A stretch of 64,000 bases of DNA from Sporosarcina aquimarina (GTDB lineage: Bacteria; Bacillota; Bacilli; Bacillales_A; Planococcaceae), in NCBI RefSeq assembly GCF_019748715.1, contig NZ_JACLBZ010000005.1, forward strand, positions 93,754-157,753, read 5' to 3'. Shown here piece by piece: positions 1 to 8,678 of the stretch. A program made the position numbers and the translations under genes. Under the pieces are notes generated by a model. It was given only the letters and a program-made list of their open reading frames with translations. It was not told where the DNA came from and made no database searches. Every line of letters starts with the position of its first letter. The first letter of the stretch is position 1.

Positions 1-378
1 TTGGACTTTCTGCTGCTTACCGCTTTCGGAATGACCATATGCTTCACCTTGATCAAGCACCGATTTGACAACATCTGCGAGACTGTCAGCTTTTAGACGG
101 ATGTTAAGGAAACCAGGGCCTGCAATTTCGATCGTTTGGATCGCAGTGGCGGACGTGTCCAGATGCTCTAAAATCGCCTCTGCAATTGCGCGCGGCGGTT
201 TCTTTGCAAGTTTCGTCAGCTGCATCGCGATATTCGCTGCGTAATCCCCATTCTCCTTATTTTTCGGTGACTCCAGTTTAATTTCTGGCATCTCTGACTG
301 TTCAACGAGACCTGTCTTCTCAACCGCCTGCTGCAATGCCTCTTTAATTTCGTGCTGTATTTGTTCCACTGCGTTCAT
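1..378 (-). CDS. argS: Arginyl-tRNA synthetase, N-terminal part (cut by window edge)
   Basis: Charges tRNA-Arg with arginine in the cytoplasm. Only the first 126 codons lie in the window and the gene continues beyond base 1. The N-terminal tRNA-recognition domain is recognisable: an early helix (AVEQIQHEIKEAL), then ENGDYAANIAMQLTK and the motif IEIAGPGFLNIRL, which is typical of bacterial ArgRS. The ATG at 378-376 overlaps the stop of the upstream ywiB gene in an ATGA arrangement, so the two are probably translationally coupled. The ywiB-argS pair is conserved in Bacillus. The identification is firm; nothing can be said about the catalytic domain. Confidence 0.95.
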   Translation of the reverse strand, partial: MNAVEQIQHEIKEALQQAVEKTGLVEQSEMPEIKLESPKNKENGDYAANIAMQLTKLAKKPPRAIAEAILEHLDTSATAIQTIEIAGPGFLNIRLKADSLADVVKSVLDQGEAYGHSESGKQQKVQ

Positions 379-803
379 TTCGTTACCTCCGAATAGGTTA
401 TTGTCAATTGATATTTCCCTAATAAATTTCCTTCTGCATGCAAATCATAGGCCACTGAAAAAATCCCTGGTGTCCACTGAAGTTTTTTCGTTTCGACCAA
501 CAAATCCATGATGGCTGGGCCGTTTCCATATGTACCAAACCTCGCATCATCCGTTCGGAACGGCAATCTCATCTGAACGCCGCCTTTTCGCATGATAAAC
601 GCGTCTTCCGCATGAAGCTTCACTGTCGTACGGACAGACGGCATACCTTCTGTCTGTTCTTCAAACAATAGATAGGCCTGTCCTTTTTTTTCAATGATTT
701 GTCCTGTCGCCTGCATTTCATGTGTTTCCGCCGGCTGTCCCGGATGCTGAATTTTAGAACGGAGCTGGACAAGCACCGCTTTTTGCTGTTTTGGCGCTTC
801 CAT
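375..803 (-). CDS. ywiB: YwiB-like DUF1934 beta-barrel protein
   Basis: A 142-residue soluble protein of the DUF1934/YwiB family, predicted from its alternating pattern to be a small calycin-like beta barrel. Visible family features are the central segment HAEDAFIMRKGGVQMRLPFR, the GTYGNGP turn and a C-terminal strand pattern LGKYQLTITY. It overlaps argS by four bases (ATGA), as expected for an argS-linked gene in Bacillales. The biochemical role is unknown for the family. No signal peptide or membrane segment is seen. Confidence 0.9.
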   Translation of the reverse strand: MEAPKQQKAVLVQLRSKIQHPGQPAETHEMQATGQIIEKKGQAYLLFEEQTEGMPSVRTTVKLHAEDAFIMRKGGVQMRLPFRTDDARFGTYGNGPAIMDLLVETKKLQWTPGIFSVAYDLHAEGNLLGKYQLTITYSEVTK

Positions 804-951
804 TCGTTCACCGCCTTATGTAGATAGATTTACTCATTATACACTTCTTTCACTGCCACTTTCAATGTTACCGAATCCAAACTTTTTTGCAGGCGCCGTT
901 TAATCCAAACCAATCCTTCCCATACTAGCAAAAGATACTGAATGGAACGGG

Positions 952-3018
952 ATGGGATGTTCAATGAAACGTACCGACTATAAAAAAACGACGAATCGGA
1001 AAAAGTATAGAAAGCGTATTTTTTCGATTTCCATAACATTGATTACGGCTGCGGTCACAGTGATGATCGCGTTGAGACTCTACGCTCAAATACTTGGGGC
1101 TCCGTCACTGAGCGTTCCGAAGGCTTCGCTATTTTTAGATCAAAATGGTCATCAGATCGGAGATCACTTTTCACAGCAGCGCCGTTACTGGATAAAATTA
1201 GACGATGTTTCCCCTTTTTTAGCAGACGCCTTCATCGCGACGGAAGATCGGCAATTTTATGAGCATAATGGTTTTGATTACTCTCGAATTGCAGGAGCTG
1301 TTTTGAAAGATGTCAAAACGATGAGTAAAGCGCAGGGTGCCAGTTCGATTACTCAGCAATATGCGAGGAATTTATATTTAACTCATGAGAAGTCCTGGAC
1401 ACGAAAAATTCGGGAAGCACTCTTTGCCTATCGGTTGGAAGTATTTTACGATAAAGATACGATTTTAGAAGGGTATCTGAATACAGTTTATTTCGGTCAC
1501 GGTATGTATGGTGTGGAAGCAGCAAGCCGTTTCTATTTTTCGAAATCGGCTAATGAGCTAACGTTGGAAGAAGCTGCGACGATCGCAGCAATCGCCAAAG
1601 GACCATCGATTTATTCGCCGCTTGATAATCCGGAAAGATCACGCGACCGCCAGCTTCTTGTGTTAAATCAAATGGAAAAGTACGGATACATCACATCTTC
1701 TCAAAAAGAACGTGCTTCTACAGGGGCCATCGTGTTGAAAACGGAAAGCTGGAAAGAAACGAAACAAGTCGCACCGTATTTTTTAGATGCGGCCTGGCAG
1801 CAAGCAGAGGAAATATTGGCGGAAAAAGGGCGTGTGCCTGCTGAAGGAGGTTGGACGATCCGCACGACGCTGGACCAGCAACATCAGCAAACCGCAGAAA
1901 ATGTCATCAAAGAATGGATGCCAGAGAACGAATTGCAAGTCGGTTTCGTATCCATGGAGGCAGACACCGGTTATATCACCTCGATGGTCGGCGGTGTGGA
2001 TTTTGCGGAAAGCTCATTTAACCGGGTCACACAAGCGAAACGACAGCCTGGTTCCGCGATGAAGCCGATCTTGTATGCCGCCGCGCTGGAAAAAGGATTC
2101 AACCCGCTGACGTTTATGACTGCGGAGAAGACCATCTTCACGTATGATGACGGTCGCTCAACGTATGAACCGAGCAATATTAACGGGAAATTCGCAGGTA
2201 AGCCTATTTCATTGGCACAGGCTATAGCGATTTCGGATAATATTTATGCCGTAAAAACGTTGGAGGAAATTGGCTATAAACAGTACACCAAAATGGCACA
2301 GCGTCTCGGCATCGACGTATCGTTCCAGGAATCCCCTGCAGTTGCACTCGGAACGTCTGACGTGACACTGTTGGAAATGACGACTGCCTATAATCGGATT
2401 GCATCAGAAGGTGTTCAAGTCAAACCGCAAATGGTGTTGTCGATTACAGATTCAACCGGGAAAGTGGTTTATGAATATGAGCAAAAGAATCCTAAACAGA
2501 TCCTATCGAAACAAGATGCCTTCGTGCTGACGCATTTGATGACGGGGATGTTTGATCCGGTATTCAGCGACTATTTATCCGCTACAGGTTTGTCCATGCG
2601 CCCGAAGCAATCACGGCCTTATGCAGCTAAATCCGGCACGACGATTTCCGACCAATACTTGATCGGCTTCTCCCCTTCATTGACGGCGGGAATTTGGACA
2701 GGATTCGACCGGGGAAAACAACTCGAAGACTTGAACGACAAAGCCGCTTCGAAAAAGATTTGGATTGATTTTATGGAGAAAGTACACGAAGGCAGCACAC
2801 CCGAACCGTTTCTGCCTCCATCCGGAGTCCAAGGAGTGATCGTGGATATCGAAACGGGCGGCATAGCAGTCAATGAATGCACAAAGCAGCGACTTATGTA
2901 CGTCCGTGATAAGGATGTACCGAAAAAACTATGCACCGATCGTTCGTTGCGCGAGCAAAATTCCGGAGAACAGGAAAATTCAAAGATGGAGCTTTTCCCA
3001 TTTTCATTTTTCGAGTAA
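952..3018 (+). CDS. pbpG: Class A penicillin-binding protein (PBP2D/PbpG-like)
   Basis: Bifunctional peptidoglycan synthase anchored outside the membrane. There is a cytoplasmic basic stretch, one signal-anchor helix (about residues 23-46), then a GT51 glycosyltransferase domain with the catalytic-Glu motif TEDRQFYEHNGFD (Glu98) and GASSITQQYARNLYL. The transpeptidase domain has S368-A-M-K, S428-D-N and K560-S-G-T-T. At 688 residues it matches B. subtilis PbpG, and the neighbour ywhD is the same as in B. subtilis. An in-frame ATG at 964 (MKRTDYKK) could be the true start; neither ATG has a strong ribosome site. PbpG in B. subtilis acts in spore germ-cell-wall synthesis, and the same role is inferred here. 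Confidence 0.92.
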   Translation: MGCSMKRTDYKKTTNRKKYRKRIFSISITLITAAVTVMIALRLYAQILGAPSLSVPKASLFLDQNGHQIGDHFSQQRRYWIKLDDVSPFLADAFIATEDRQFYEHNGFDYSRIAGAVLKDVKTMSKAQGASSITQQYARNLYLTHEKSWTRKIREALFAYRLEVFYDKDTILEGYLNTVYFGHGMYGVEAASRFYFSKSANELTLEEAATIAAIAKGPSIYSPLDNPERSRDRQLLVLNQMEKYGYITSSQKERASTGAIVLKTESWKETKQVAPYFLDAAWQQAEEILAEKGRVPAEGGWTIRTTLDQQHQQTAENVIKEWMPENELQVGFVSMEADTGYITSMVGGVDFAESSFNRVTQAKRQPGSAMKPILYAAALEKGFNPLTFMTAEKTIFTYDDGRSTYEPSNINGKFAGKPISLAQAIAISDNIYAVKTLEEIGYKQYTKMAQRLGIDVSFQESPAVALGTSDVTLLEMTTAYNRIASEGVQVKPQMVLSITDSTGKVVYEYEQKNPKQILSKQDAFVLTHLMTGMFDPVFSDYLSATGLSMRPKQSRPYAAKSGTTISDQYLIGFSPSLTAGIWTGFDRGKQLEDLNDKAASKKIWIDFMEKVHEGSTPEPFLPPSGVQGVIVDIETGGIAVNECTKQRLMYVRDKDVPKKLCTDRSLREQNSGEQENSKMELFPFSFFE

Positions 3019-3072
3019 ATGTATAGATTCTGTCTGCGACGTATTCTTTCAATCAGCTATATTTTTAAAAAG

Positions 3073-3116
3073 AAAAAAGCCTCGCTCTCCGAATCCGCGT
3101 AGAGTGAGGCTTTTTT
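3073..3116 (+). terminator. Rho-independent terminator after pbpG
   Basis: A 14-bp stem of the AGCCTCGCTCT / AGAGTGAGGCT type is followed by TTTTTT on the plus strand and preceded by AAAAAA, so it could act in both directions between pbpG and ywhD. Confidence 0.85.
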
Positions 3117-3339
3117 GACTATAGCAAACCAATTGCATAAATTCGCCCGCTTGGGTTTTGTGGCTTCCTTACACAATATGAATCTGCAATAGTTGTCCTA
3201 GTTTACAGCAGCAAAGCTGTATGTTCAGTTTACTTCCTTTCCAGCAGACATTCAACCTCAAAGAGAGTCCAAAACAAATTGTCACATCTTTGACGTATTT
3301 GACTGGACATCTGCCGGTACTATTCCCTTGGTCAACGAT
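3117..3339. other. Intergenic remainder between pbpG terminator and ywhD
   Basis: Convergent intergenic DNA. Apart from the terminator at 3073-3116 no gene, repeat or convincing regulatory motif was found. Confidence 0.5.
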
Positions 3340-3858
3340 TTACTCCGTGCGCAGACCTTCATGCAGTTCCGGTGTGCTGCGTTCCCATAGTTCCATATTA
3401 TGCGTTTGCAAGAAGTCCGCTAAAATCTTCTTAGAACGGTCATCCATATCATCCACCATTATATGTCGTTTCATTGATTTATCCATACGATTCACATGAT
3501 CGGCCAGAACTTTATAGCCACGTCTCTTTTCGCGATTGACGACCATTTCACAAGCTGTGACACCAGCGTAATAAGGCCCTTCCTCGCGGTAATCAATTGT
3601 TACCCAAACGAGCCAATACGGTTTTCCGCCTTCTGAATCCTCGCGATTGATCGTAAATTTGATTCCTCGTTCTGTATCACTGCGGGCATGCATTGCCCCC
3701 ATTTCTACTTGCGCTGTGCCTGCTTCCACATCAATAATCACTGGTGAAATATTTTCTAATGACAAAGATCCGATGCCAAATCCTTTATGGCCATCTGTCG
3801 GGTCATTTTTAATAATCGTAAAGCCTAACTTCGGCTTGGAGTTTTGCTCACTCGCCAT
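3340..3858 (-). CDS. ywhD: YwhD family protein
   Basis: A 172-residue cytoplasmic protein that matches the YwhD family throughout: the N-terminal LGFTIIKNDPTDGHKGFGIGSL, the middle GAMHARSDTERGIKF and PYWLVWVTIDY, and the C-terminal segment around MERS/TPELHEGLR. The function of the family is unknown. The start has a good upstream site (GGAGGGAG). The gene is convergent with pbpG and divergent from the tautomerase gene, an arrangement close to the B. subtilis pbpG-ywhD-ywhB neighbourhood. No membrane segment is seen. Confidence 0.9.
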   Translation of the reverse strand: MASEQNSKPKLGFTIIKNDPTDGHKGFGIGSLSLENISPVIIDVEAGTAQVEMGAMHARSDTERGIKFTINREDSEGGKPYWLVWVTIDYREEGPYYAGVTACEMVVNREKRRGYKVLADHVNRMDKSMKRHIMVDDMDDRSKKILADFLQTHNMELWERSTPELHEGLRTE

Positions 3859-3925
3859 ATAAATCTCCCTCCATCTCTGTTATTATATGTACTATACCTG
3901 AATTTTCTGCTAAGGAGGAAGCAAA

Positions 3926-4114
3926 ATGCCATTCGTAACAGTAAAAATGTTCGAAGGTCGCACAGATGAACAAAAACGTGCACTTTGTGAAAAAGTCACC
4001 GAAGCTGTTGTCGAAACAACCGGTGCACCTTCCGAAAATGTCGTTGTCTACATCGAAGAAATGCCGAAGAACCATATGTCCAAGGGCGGCGTCAGAGCAA
4101 TCGACCAACAATAA
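3926..4114 (+). CDS. ywhB: 4-oxalocrotonate tautomerase family protein
   Basis: A 62-residue protein of the 4-OT superfamily. After removal of Met1 the N-terminal proline (MPFVTVKMFEGRT) is the catalytic general base, as in B. subtilis YwhB. The usual DEQKRALCEKVTEAV helix and the ENVVVYIEEMPKNHMSKGGV strand-turn follow. Members form hexamers and tautomerise 2-hydroxymuconate or phenylenolpyruvate-type substrates; the physiological substrate in Bacillales is unclear. A ribosome site AAGGAGG lies at the proper distance. The gene is monocistronic, closed by the terminator at 4125-4155. Confidence 0.93.
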   Translation: MPFVTVKMFEGRTDEQKRALCEKVTEAVVETTGAPSENVVVYIEEMPKNHMSKGGVRAIDQQ

Positions 4115-4124
4115 ATGAAAAGTT

Positions 4125-4155
4125 AAAAGGATTCTCATCGCGAGAATCCTTTTTT
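4125..4155 (+). terminator. Terminator of the tautomerase gene
   Basis: Stem AAGGATTCTC / GAGAATCCTT with a four-base loop, followed by a run of T. A-rich sequence on the other side allows use by the convergent ywgA. Confidence 0.85.
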
Positions 4156-4165
4156 CTTTGCCGAT

Positions 4166-4681
4166 TCAGCTCGCAGAACAAGCTTGCAATTCTTCAATAA
4201 ACGCGAAAGCTTGATCCATTTCTTGATCTGTAAAATTCAATTTGTTTTTCACGATACGTACTTTAGCAATTTGCTCGTCTTTGTCCAACTGATCGAAAAA
4301 CAACAGCGTCGAAACCAATTCGAGAAAACGGGATGACTTGCCATTCAATCGTTCGATACAGTCAGGCAACTGCATTCTCGGTTCCTCTGCCGTGCCAAGA
4401 AACTTTGATCCTTCATCCGTCACTTGATAGCAATATTGCTTGTACGATCCCTTATCTTCAAAACGCTCTGCCAGGAAACCCATTTCACATAATTCCTCTA
4501 CACGCAGCGTCAACTCCTCCGAATACGGACCGTACATATGGAGCTCGTACTTTTCCGCAAATGGGAAATCCATCTTCTTCAGGATATAAATCATCTTCTG
4601 CATTTTCTTGCGGCCATTCACTTCATTCGCCAACGACACAAACTGAACGATTTTTGCATGCTCTTGCAGCAACTCGCGCAA
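4166..4681 (-). CDS. ywgA: YwgA family protein
   Basis: A 171-residue cytoplasmic protein of the YwgA family. The family signatures are visible as GRKKMQKMIYILKKMDFPF near the N-terminus and MYGPYSEELTLRVEELCEMGFL. The layout resembles a winged-helix-like fold, but I infer no DNA binding. The start is TTG at 4681 with GA-rich sequence upstream. The stop of ywfO lies only eight bases upstream, so both genes form one transcription unit, as in B. subtilis. Function unknown. Confidence 0.87.
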   Translation of the reverse strand: MRELLQEHAKIVQFVSLANEVNGRKKMQKMIYILKKMDFPFAEKYELHMYGPYSEELTLRVEELCEMGFLAERFEDKGSYKQYCYQVTDEGSKFLGTAEEPRMQLPDCIERLNGKSSRFLELVSTLLFFDQLDKDEQIAKVRIVKNKLNFTDQEMDQAFAFIEELQACSAS

Positions 4682-4689
4682 CCCCTCTC

Positions 4690-5982
4690 TTAACCTCGTA
4701 ACACTTCCAAAATCTTCTCATGCAATAAATTCGACCCATCCATCAAAATGTCTTCGGGATAGTAAATCTTATGGTCTGTCCTTCGTTTACCTGAAATCGC
4801 ATCGACGACATCGGACATCCGTGACAGTTCCCGCAAATCTCCATTTTTCATTTGCAAATAAATCGGCACGCGCTCATTCTCTTCGCCGGGCCGGTAAAAA
4901 TCATATGGTAAATCGGATGAAGAATCTGTCACTAAATAATACTCCGGATCCAGTCCAGCTTCTTGGAATAATTTCATGAGCTCGCCAATTTTCATATATT
5001 GGGAAGCCGGATCAAATTCAGCATACTGAAACAGGCGCCGATTGACAAAGCGATCACACAAGTCCGAGAGTATCGGATCTTCCTCTTCCATCCATAGCTG
5101 GAAATACGTCAATAACACACTTTCGTCGAGTGCTATGTATTGTTTCAACTTAAATTCCTTCTCGAAGAACGAAATGAAATGTGTGGGCTCTTGAGTAAAT
5201 GCATACCCTGTTTCGTGCAAATATCTCGCACGATGCAAAATTTTCATCAAAATGACTTCGGCACTGCGGGAAACCGGATGGAAATACACTTGCCAGTACA
5301 TTTGATAGCGGCTCATGATGTAATCCTCCACCGCATGCATACCACTCTCTTTAATAACGACCTGTTCCTCTGTCGGCCTCATGACACGTAAAATACGCTC
5401 CATGTCGAAATGACCGTAGGAAACGCCTGTATAATAAGCGTCGCGTTGCAGATAGTCCATCCGATCCGCGTCGATCTGACTGGATATCAAGCTGACGACT
5501 AGTTTATCGGGATAGGTTTTGTTGATGACGTCCGCTACTCTTTGCGGAAAGTCAGGTGATACCCGGCTCAGCACTTCGTGTACCTCTGTCTGACCCAATA
5601 AAATTTCCTGTGTGAAGTGTTCGTGGTCCAAATTGAACACTTTTTCGAATGCATGAGAAAACGGACCGTGTCCTAAATCATGCAAAAGGGCCGCACATAG
5701 GGTGACAAGTCGTTGTTCTTCATTCCATTCGGCGCGTCCGCTGAAGCCGTCGTCGATGATGCGGCGAACGATTTCATAGACCCCCAGCGAGTGTTGGAAG
5801 CGGCTGTGTTCTGCGCCATGGAACACCAAATAAGTCGTGCCGAGTTGGCGGATTCTGCGCAGCCGTTGGAATTCACGCGTGTTGATGACGTCCCAGATTA
5901 CGCGGTCACGAACGTGTATGTAGCGATGCACCGGGTCTTTGAAGACTTTCTCTTCCGGCAGTTTTTCATTTTCGTACGCCAT
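4690..5982 (-). CDS. ywfO: HD-domain phosphohydrolase (dNTPase-like YwfO)
   Basis: A 430-residue HD-superfamily metal-dependent phosphohydrolase related to SAMHD1 and enterococcal dNTPases. The metal ligands can be followed: His in RFQHSLG (about 64), the HD pair in LLHDLGHGPFSHAFE (101-102) and the distal Asp in SQIDADRMDYL (about 169), followed by AYYTGVSYGHFD. The C-terminal third is the family-typical extension. Relatives hydrolyse dNTPs to nucleosides and triphosphate; this activity is inferred here. It is the first gene of a ywfO-ywgA unit, with an adequate site (GATGAGGTGA) before the ATG. Confidence 0.9.
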   Translation of the reverse strand: MAYENEKLPEEKVFKDPVHRYIHVRDRVIWDVINTREFQRLRRIRQLGTTYLVFHGAEHSRFQHSLGVYEIVRRIIDDGFSGRAEWNEEQRLVTLCAALLHDLGHGPFSHAFEKVFNLDHEHFTQEILLGQTEVHEVLSRVSPDFPQRVADVINKTYPDKLVVSLISSQIDADRMDYLQRDAYYTGVSYGHFDMERILRVMRPTEEQVVIKESGMHAVEDYIMSRYQMYWQVYFHPVSRSAEVILMKILHRARYLHETGYAFTQEPTHFISFFEKEFKLKQYIALDESVLLTYFQLWMEEEDPILSDLCDRFVNRRLFQYAEFDPASQYMKIGELMKLFQEAGLDPEYYLVTDSSSDLPYDFYRPGEENERVPIYLQMKNGDLRELSRMSDVVDAISGKRRTDHKIYYPEDILMDGSNLLHEKILEVLRG

Positions 5983-6232
5983 GTCGTCACCTCATCCTTC
6001 ATTCTTTCCAGTATAGCAAAAATCGACGGAAGGTGACATAGACTCTATGACGGATTTCAGATCAATTTCTGTGCGTTGTGTTCCTACGACATGTAAAAGA
6101 TTGGTGTGTGGCTGGCAGGAGTGACGTTACTGAATACACTGCGGTGCTGGCGGATGGTGAGTGCAAGCTAATGATATACCTTCTAGCAAAAACATTTTGT
6201 GAGACTTGCCAGATACTAATACAAAAATAATG

Positions 6233-6360
6233 TAACGTCACTGAACACACTTCGGCGCTGGCGGATGGCTCCCGCAATAAGCCAGTCAGGAAGGTCACCT
6301 GTCTGTCTTATCGCTCCGCCTACCGCTTGTAAGGCGCCTGCATTTAACGGACGGAAGTAA
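6233..6360 (+). repeat. Structured repeat A, full copy 1
   Basis: Begins CACTTCGGCGCTGGCGGATG, continues through a hairpin with arms GCAATAAG and CTTATCGC plus inner CAGG/CCTG pairing, and ends CCGCTTGTAAGGCGCC. Other full copies are at 42555-42668 (minus) and 63638-63795 (plus). A truncated head is at 6121-6158 and another at 6622-6650. Confidence 0.85.
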
Positions 6361-6420
6361 TAAAACCTTACTTGCTCAAGCTGTTCCCCTTCCCATAAGT
6401 GAGTGTCTAATTTTATTTGA

Positions 6421-6567
6421 ACACCTTACTCATTTATCTCAGTCACACTAGCGAAGCCGCAACTGCGGGGTCGGCCGTAGCCAGGAGACAACTAGCGCCC
6501 TTTGCTAGTTGGCTCCTGGTGGGAGGCAATCCCCCAGCGGCGCAGCGGTGACAATGCACAACCCTTT
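6421..6567 (+). repeat. Structured repeat B, copy 1
   Basis: Core GCCGCAACTGCGGGGTCGGCC is followed by a hairpin with arms CCAGGAG/CTCCTGG and an inner AACTAGC/GCTAGTT stem, then GGCAATCCCCCAGCGGCGCAGC. It is nearly identical to 6670-6819 and homologous to 42330-42476 on the minus strand. Confidence 0.87.
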
Positions 6568-6669
6568 ATCTGTTTTGGATATATTAAAAATTCGAGCGAC
6601 GGAACAGACTATAACTAAATGATGTTGCTAAACTCACTTCGGCGCTTACAAAAACCATTTCTCCTTTTT

Positions 6670-6819
6670 AAACACCACACTCATTTATCTCAGCCATACT
6701 AGCGGAGCCGCAACTGCGGGGTCGGCCGTAGCCAGGAGACAACTAGCGCCCTTTGCTAGTTGGCTCTTGGCGGGAGGCAATCCCCCAGCGGCGCAGCGGT
6801 GACAATGTGCAACCCTTTC
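6670..6819 (+). repeat. Structured repeat B, copy 2
   Basis: A direct repeat of the 6421-6567 element in the same orientation. Differences are few: one arm changes to CTCTTGG, which costs one Watson-Crick pair but keeps a G-T wobble. Confidence 0.87.
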
Positions 6820-6867
6820 TATATACGAGGTCCAAAACAAGTTGAGCAACGACCCAAACCCCTCTCA

Positions 6868-7015
6868 AAACGGCGCTTTCCACTTTTGCCTCATCCAATT
6901 CCAAGCGCCAGCCGCTCGGGTCGTTTCAGACTTTCCGAAAAGGTGCAAAAAGCGCACCTTTGTCGGTAAGTCTTCCAACGCCTGTCGCAGCTAAACGGCG
7001 CTTTCCACTTTTGCA
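6868..7015. repeat. Pair of short direct repeats (AACGGCGCTTTCCACTTTTGC type)
   Basis: A 20-base sequence starting near 6869 recurs exactly near 6994, 125 bases later. The interval contains GGTGC-AAAAA-GCGCACC, a short hairpin. This lies just upstream of rsfA. Confidence 0.7.
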
Positions 7016-7101
7016 CAATACAAATTTCATAGAATTTTGTAAGTCTCTGAATAAATGTTTCGTTGACTGTCCATAATGGCAGTAGAAAGAGAGTACAAGA
7101 C

Positions 7102-7107
7102 AGGAGG
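7102..7107 (+). promoter_or_regulatory. Ribosome binding site deciding the rsfA start
   Basis: A consensus AGGAGG lies seven bases before the ATG at 7115. Upstream in-frame ATGs at 7076 and 7109 are too far from it or too close to it. Confidence 0.75.
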
Positions 7108-7114
7108 CATGGAG

Positions 7115-7753
7115 ATGGTGAAAGTTAGACAAGACGCATGGTTAGAGCAAGACGACGAGCTGTTGGCAGAGACGGTGCTTAGACATGTAAGAGAAGGAAG
7201 TACGCAATTGAGCGCGTTCGAGGAAGTTGGGGACGCACTAAACAGGACGGCGGCAGCATGTGGCTTTAGATGGAATGCAGTCGTACGAAGAGAATACGAG
7301 GGTGAGTTGGCAGAAGCGAAGAAAGAGAGAAAACAGACGCTGCGTGTGCTAGGTACAGATTTTAAAAGACGCAACCAGCAAATGTACAGCTCAGAAGCAG
7401 GAGCAGAAGGCCAAGAAAAAATTCAAGTTCCGCTTTCCGCTTTATCGCTTGATACTGTAATCGCGTATTTGATTCGCATGCATCATAATGGCGGTGCCGA
7501 CACAGACGCACTCCGCTGGAAACAGACGGCAAAAACTGCGACAGAACAGCTGAAAGCAATGGAAGCAGAATTGGAAGGATTGAAAAAAGAGAATCGTACA
7601 TTAAAAGACGATTACGAACAATTCGTCCAAATCATGAATCGTGCGCGCAGACTCATTGCGCTCAACGAAGAAAACGAGCATGTGGCGCCAATCTTCACGA
7701 TGGAGCCTAATGGCAATCTAGTGTCATCAAAAGAGCCACCAATCAGTCATTGA
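7115..7753 (+). CDS. rsfA: RsfA family prespore-specific transcription regulator
   Basis: Regulator of the RsfA family; in B. subtilis RsfA is a SigF-dependent modulator of forespore gene expression. The N-terminal Myb/SANT-like module is clear: VRQDAWLEQDDELLAETVL, then GSTQLSAFEEVGDALNRT and AAACGFRWNAVVR. The C-terminal half contains a coiled coil (about residues 140-180, EQLKAMEAELEGLKKENRTL). The preferred start gives about 212 residues beginning MVKVRQDAW. The stop codon lies in the loop of its terminator. It points to a sporulating host. Confidence 0.88.
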   Translation: MVKVRQDAWLEQDDELLAETVLRHVREGSTQLSAFEEVGDALNRTAAACGFRWNAVVRREYEGELAEAKKERKQTLRVLGTDFKRRNQQMYSSEAGAEGQEKIQVPLSALSLDTVIAYLIRMHHNGGADTDALRWKQTAKTATEQLKAMEAELEGLKKENRTLKDDYEQFVQIMNRARRLIALNEENEHVAPIFTMEPNGNLVSSKEPPISH

Positions 7754-7769
7754 TTGGTAGCTCTTTTTT
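7729..7769 (+). terminator. Bidirectional terminator between rsfA and lipL
   Basis: Stem AAGAGCCACCAATCA / TGATTGGTAGCTCTT with T-runs on both strands. The rsfA stop codon lies inside the structure. Confidence 0.85.
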
Positions 7770-7774
7770 CTGTT

Positions 7775-8611
7775 TCAAGACAACATTTTTTTATTCCGAT
7801 CCCAAACGCGCTGCAAATAAAAACCGTACAAATCGAGTTCTTCATCCGTTAATCCGCCATGCTGTACATCATCGGTCAAGGATCTCAACAACAATTGCAG
7901 ACGAATGACTACTTCATTAATCGTCAACTGAGTACCGAGAATTTCCGATAGAGACGCCATCACATCCGGCTGGATATCAGGATAACTGAATTTTGTCGGC
8001 TGCCCTTGCAATCCGGTTTCATAGAGTTCCCGGATCACCTTCGCCCGTTCTGCTCCGCTTCCTTCTATGCACAGGTACACTTGCACAGCCACACCTGAGC
8101 GCAAACGCCGCTGCGAGATACCGGCGAACTTCTTACCATCGACACTCAAGTCATAAGAGCCAGGACAATAGGAACCGACAATTTCATAGGCTTTAATCTG
8201 CTCGCCTAATTCAGGGAACAGTAGTTTTACAAAAGCAAGCATTGCCTCATAGCCTACCGGAATATCGATTGCGGACTTTTCCTCAGAAAAAATCAATGAA
8301 ACATTCAGTACACCTTCGTCGAGTACCACTGCCAGACCGCCAGAATTACGTACGATCGCTTGGTACCCATTCTGTTCAATTCCTTCAATTGCTTGCTGAA
8401 TAAAAGGCATGCGATGATCTTGTATGCCTAACACAATCGTTCGATCATGCACCCATGTCCGAACGACTGGCACACTTTTCTGCTGGCCTACCAATTGGCA
8501 CAATGCATCATCCATCGCAAAAGATTCCAGCGCAGATCTACTGCGCGCCGTGATGGATTCGTCAATGAAACGCCAAGCAGATTGATTCAATAAATTTTTA
8601 TATTGTGACAT
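7775..8611 (-). CDS. lipL: Octanoyl-[GcvH]:protein N-octanoyltransferase LipL
   Basis: Transfers octanoyl groups from GcvH to E2 subunits of oxo-acid dehydrogenases in the Bacillus-type lipoylation pathway (LipM, GcvH, LipL, LipA). The lipoate-ligase/BPL fold is shown by RNSGGLAVVLDEGVLNVSLI. The acyl-enzyme cysteine is in GSYCPGSYDL (Cys149 from the chosen start), followed by DGKKFAGISQRR. The ATG at 8611 has GGGAG eight bases upstream; a GTG at 8626 would add five residues and overlap that site. Gene order lipL-pta-hemQ matches ywfL-pta-ywfI of B. subtilis. Confidence 0.92.
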   Translation of the reverse strand: MSQYKNLLNQSAWRFIDESITARSRSALESFAMDDALCQLVGQQKSVPVVRTWVHDRTIVLGIQDHRMPFIQQAIEGIEQNGYQAIVRNSGGLAVVLDEGVLNVSLIFSEEKSAIDIPVGYEAMLAFVKLLFPELGEQIKAYEIVGSYCPGSYDLSVDGKKFAGISQRRLRSGVAVQVYLCIEGSGAERAKVIRELYETGLQGQPTKFSYPDIQPDVMASLSEILGTQLTINEVVIRLQLLLRSLTDDVQHGGLTDEELDLYGFYLQRVWDRNKKMLS

Positions 8612-8678
8612 GTCCAGTTCTCCCACTGTTGTTCATCTAATATGTATGTAGACGTTTCACAATCTTGGCTTTTGCGGT

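Larger units (their letters stand above)
5983..7100. other. Long repeat-filled divergent intergenic region
   Basis: More than 1 kb between divergent ywfO and rsfA. It holds no credible gene. It contains repeat family A copies (partial 6121-6158, full 6233-6360, partial 6622-6650), two family B copies (6421-6567, 6670-6819) and a further pair of 20-base copies near 6870 and 6995. Promoters for ywfO and rsfA must lie at its edges but I could not place them with confidence. Confidence 0.8.

Noticed and set aside
6062..6298. 78-codon minus-strand open frame
   Set aside because: Lies across two repeat A copies; composition is not protein-like and no RBS is present.
6760..6969. 69-codon open frame in repeat B
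   Set aside because: Runs through repeat B copy 2 and the 20-base repeats; no RBS, no family, and it is broken in copy 1.
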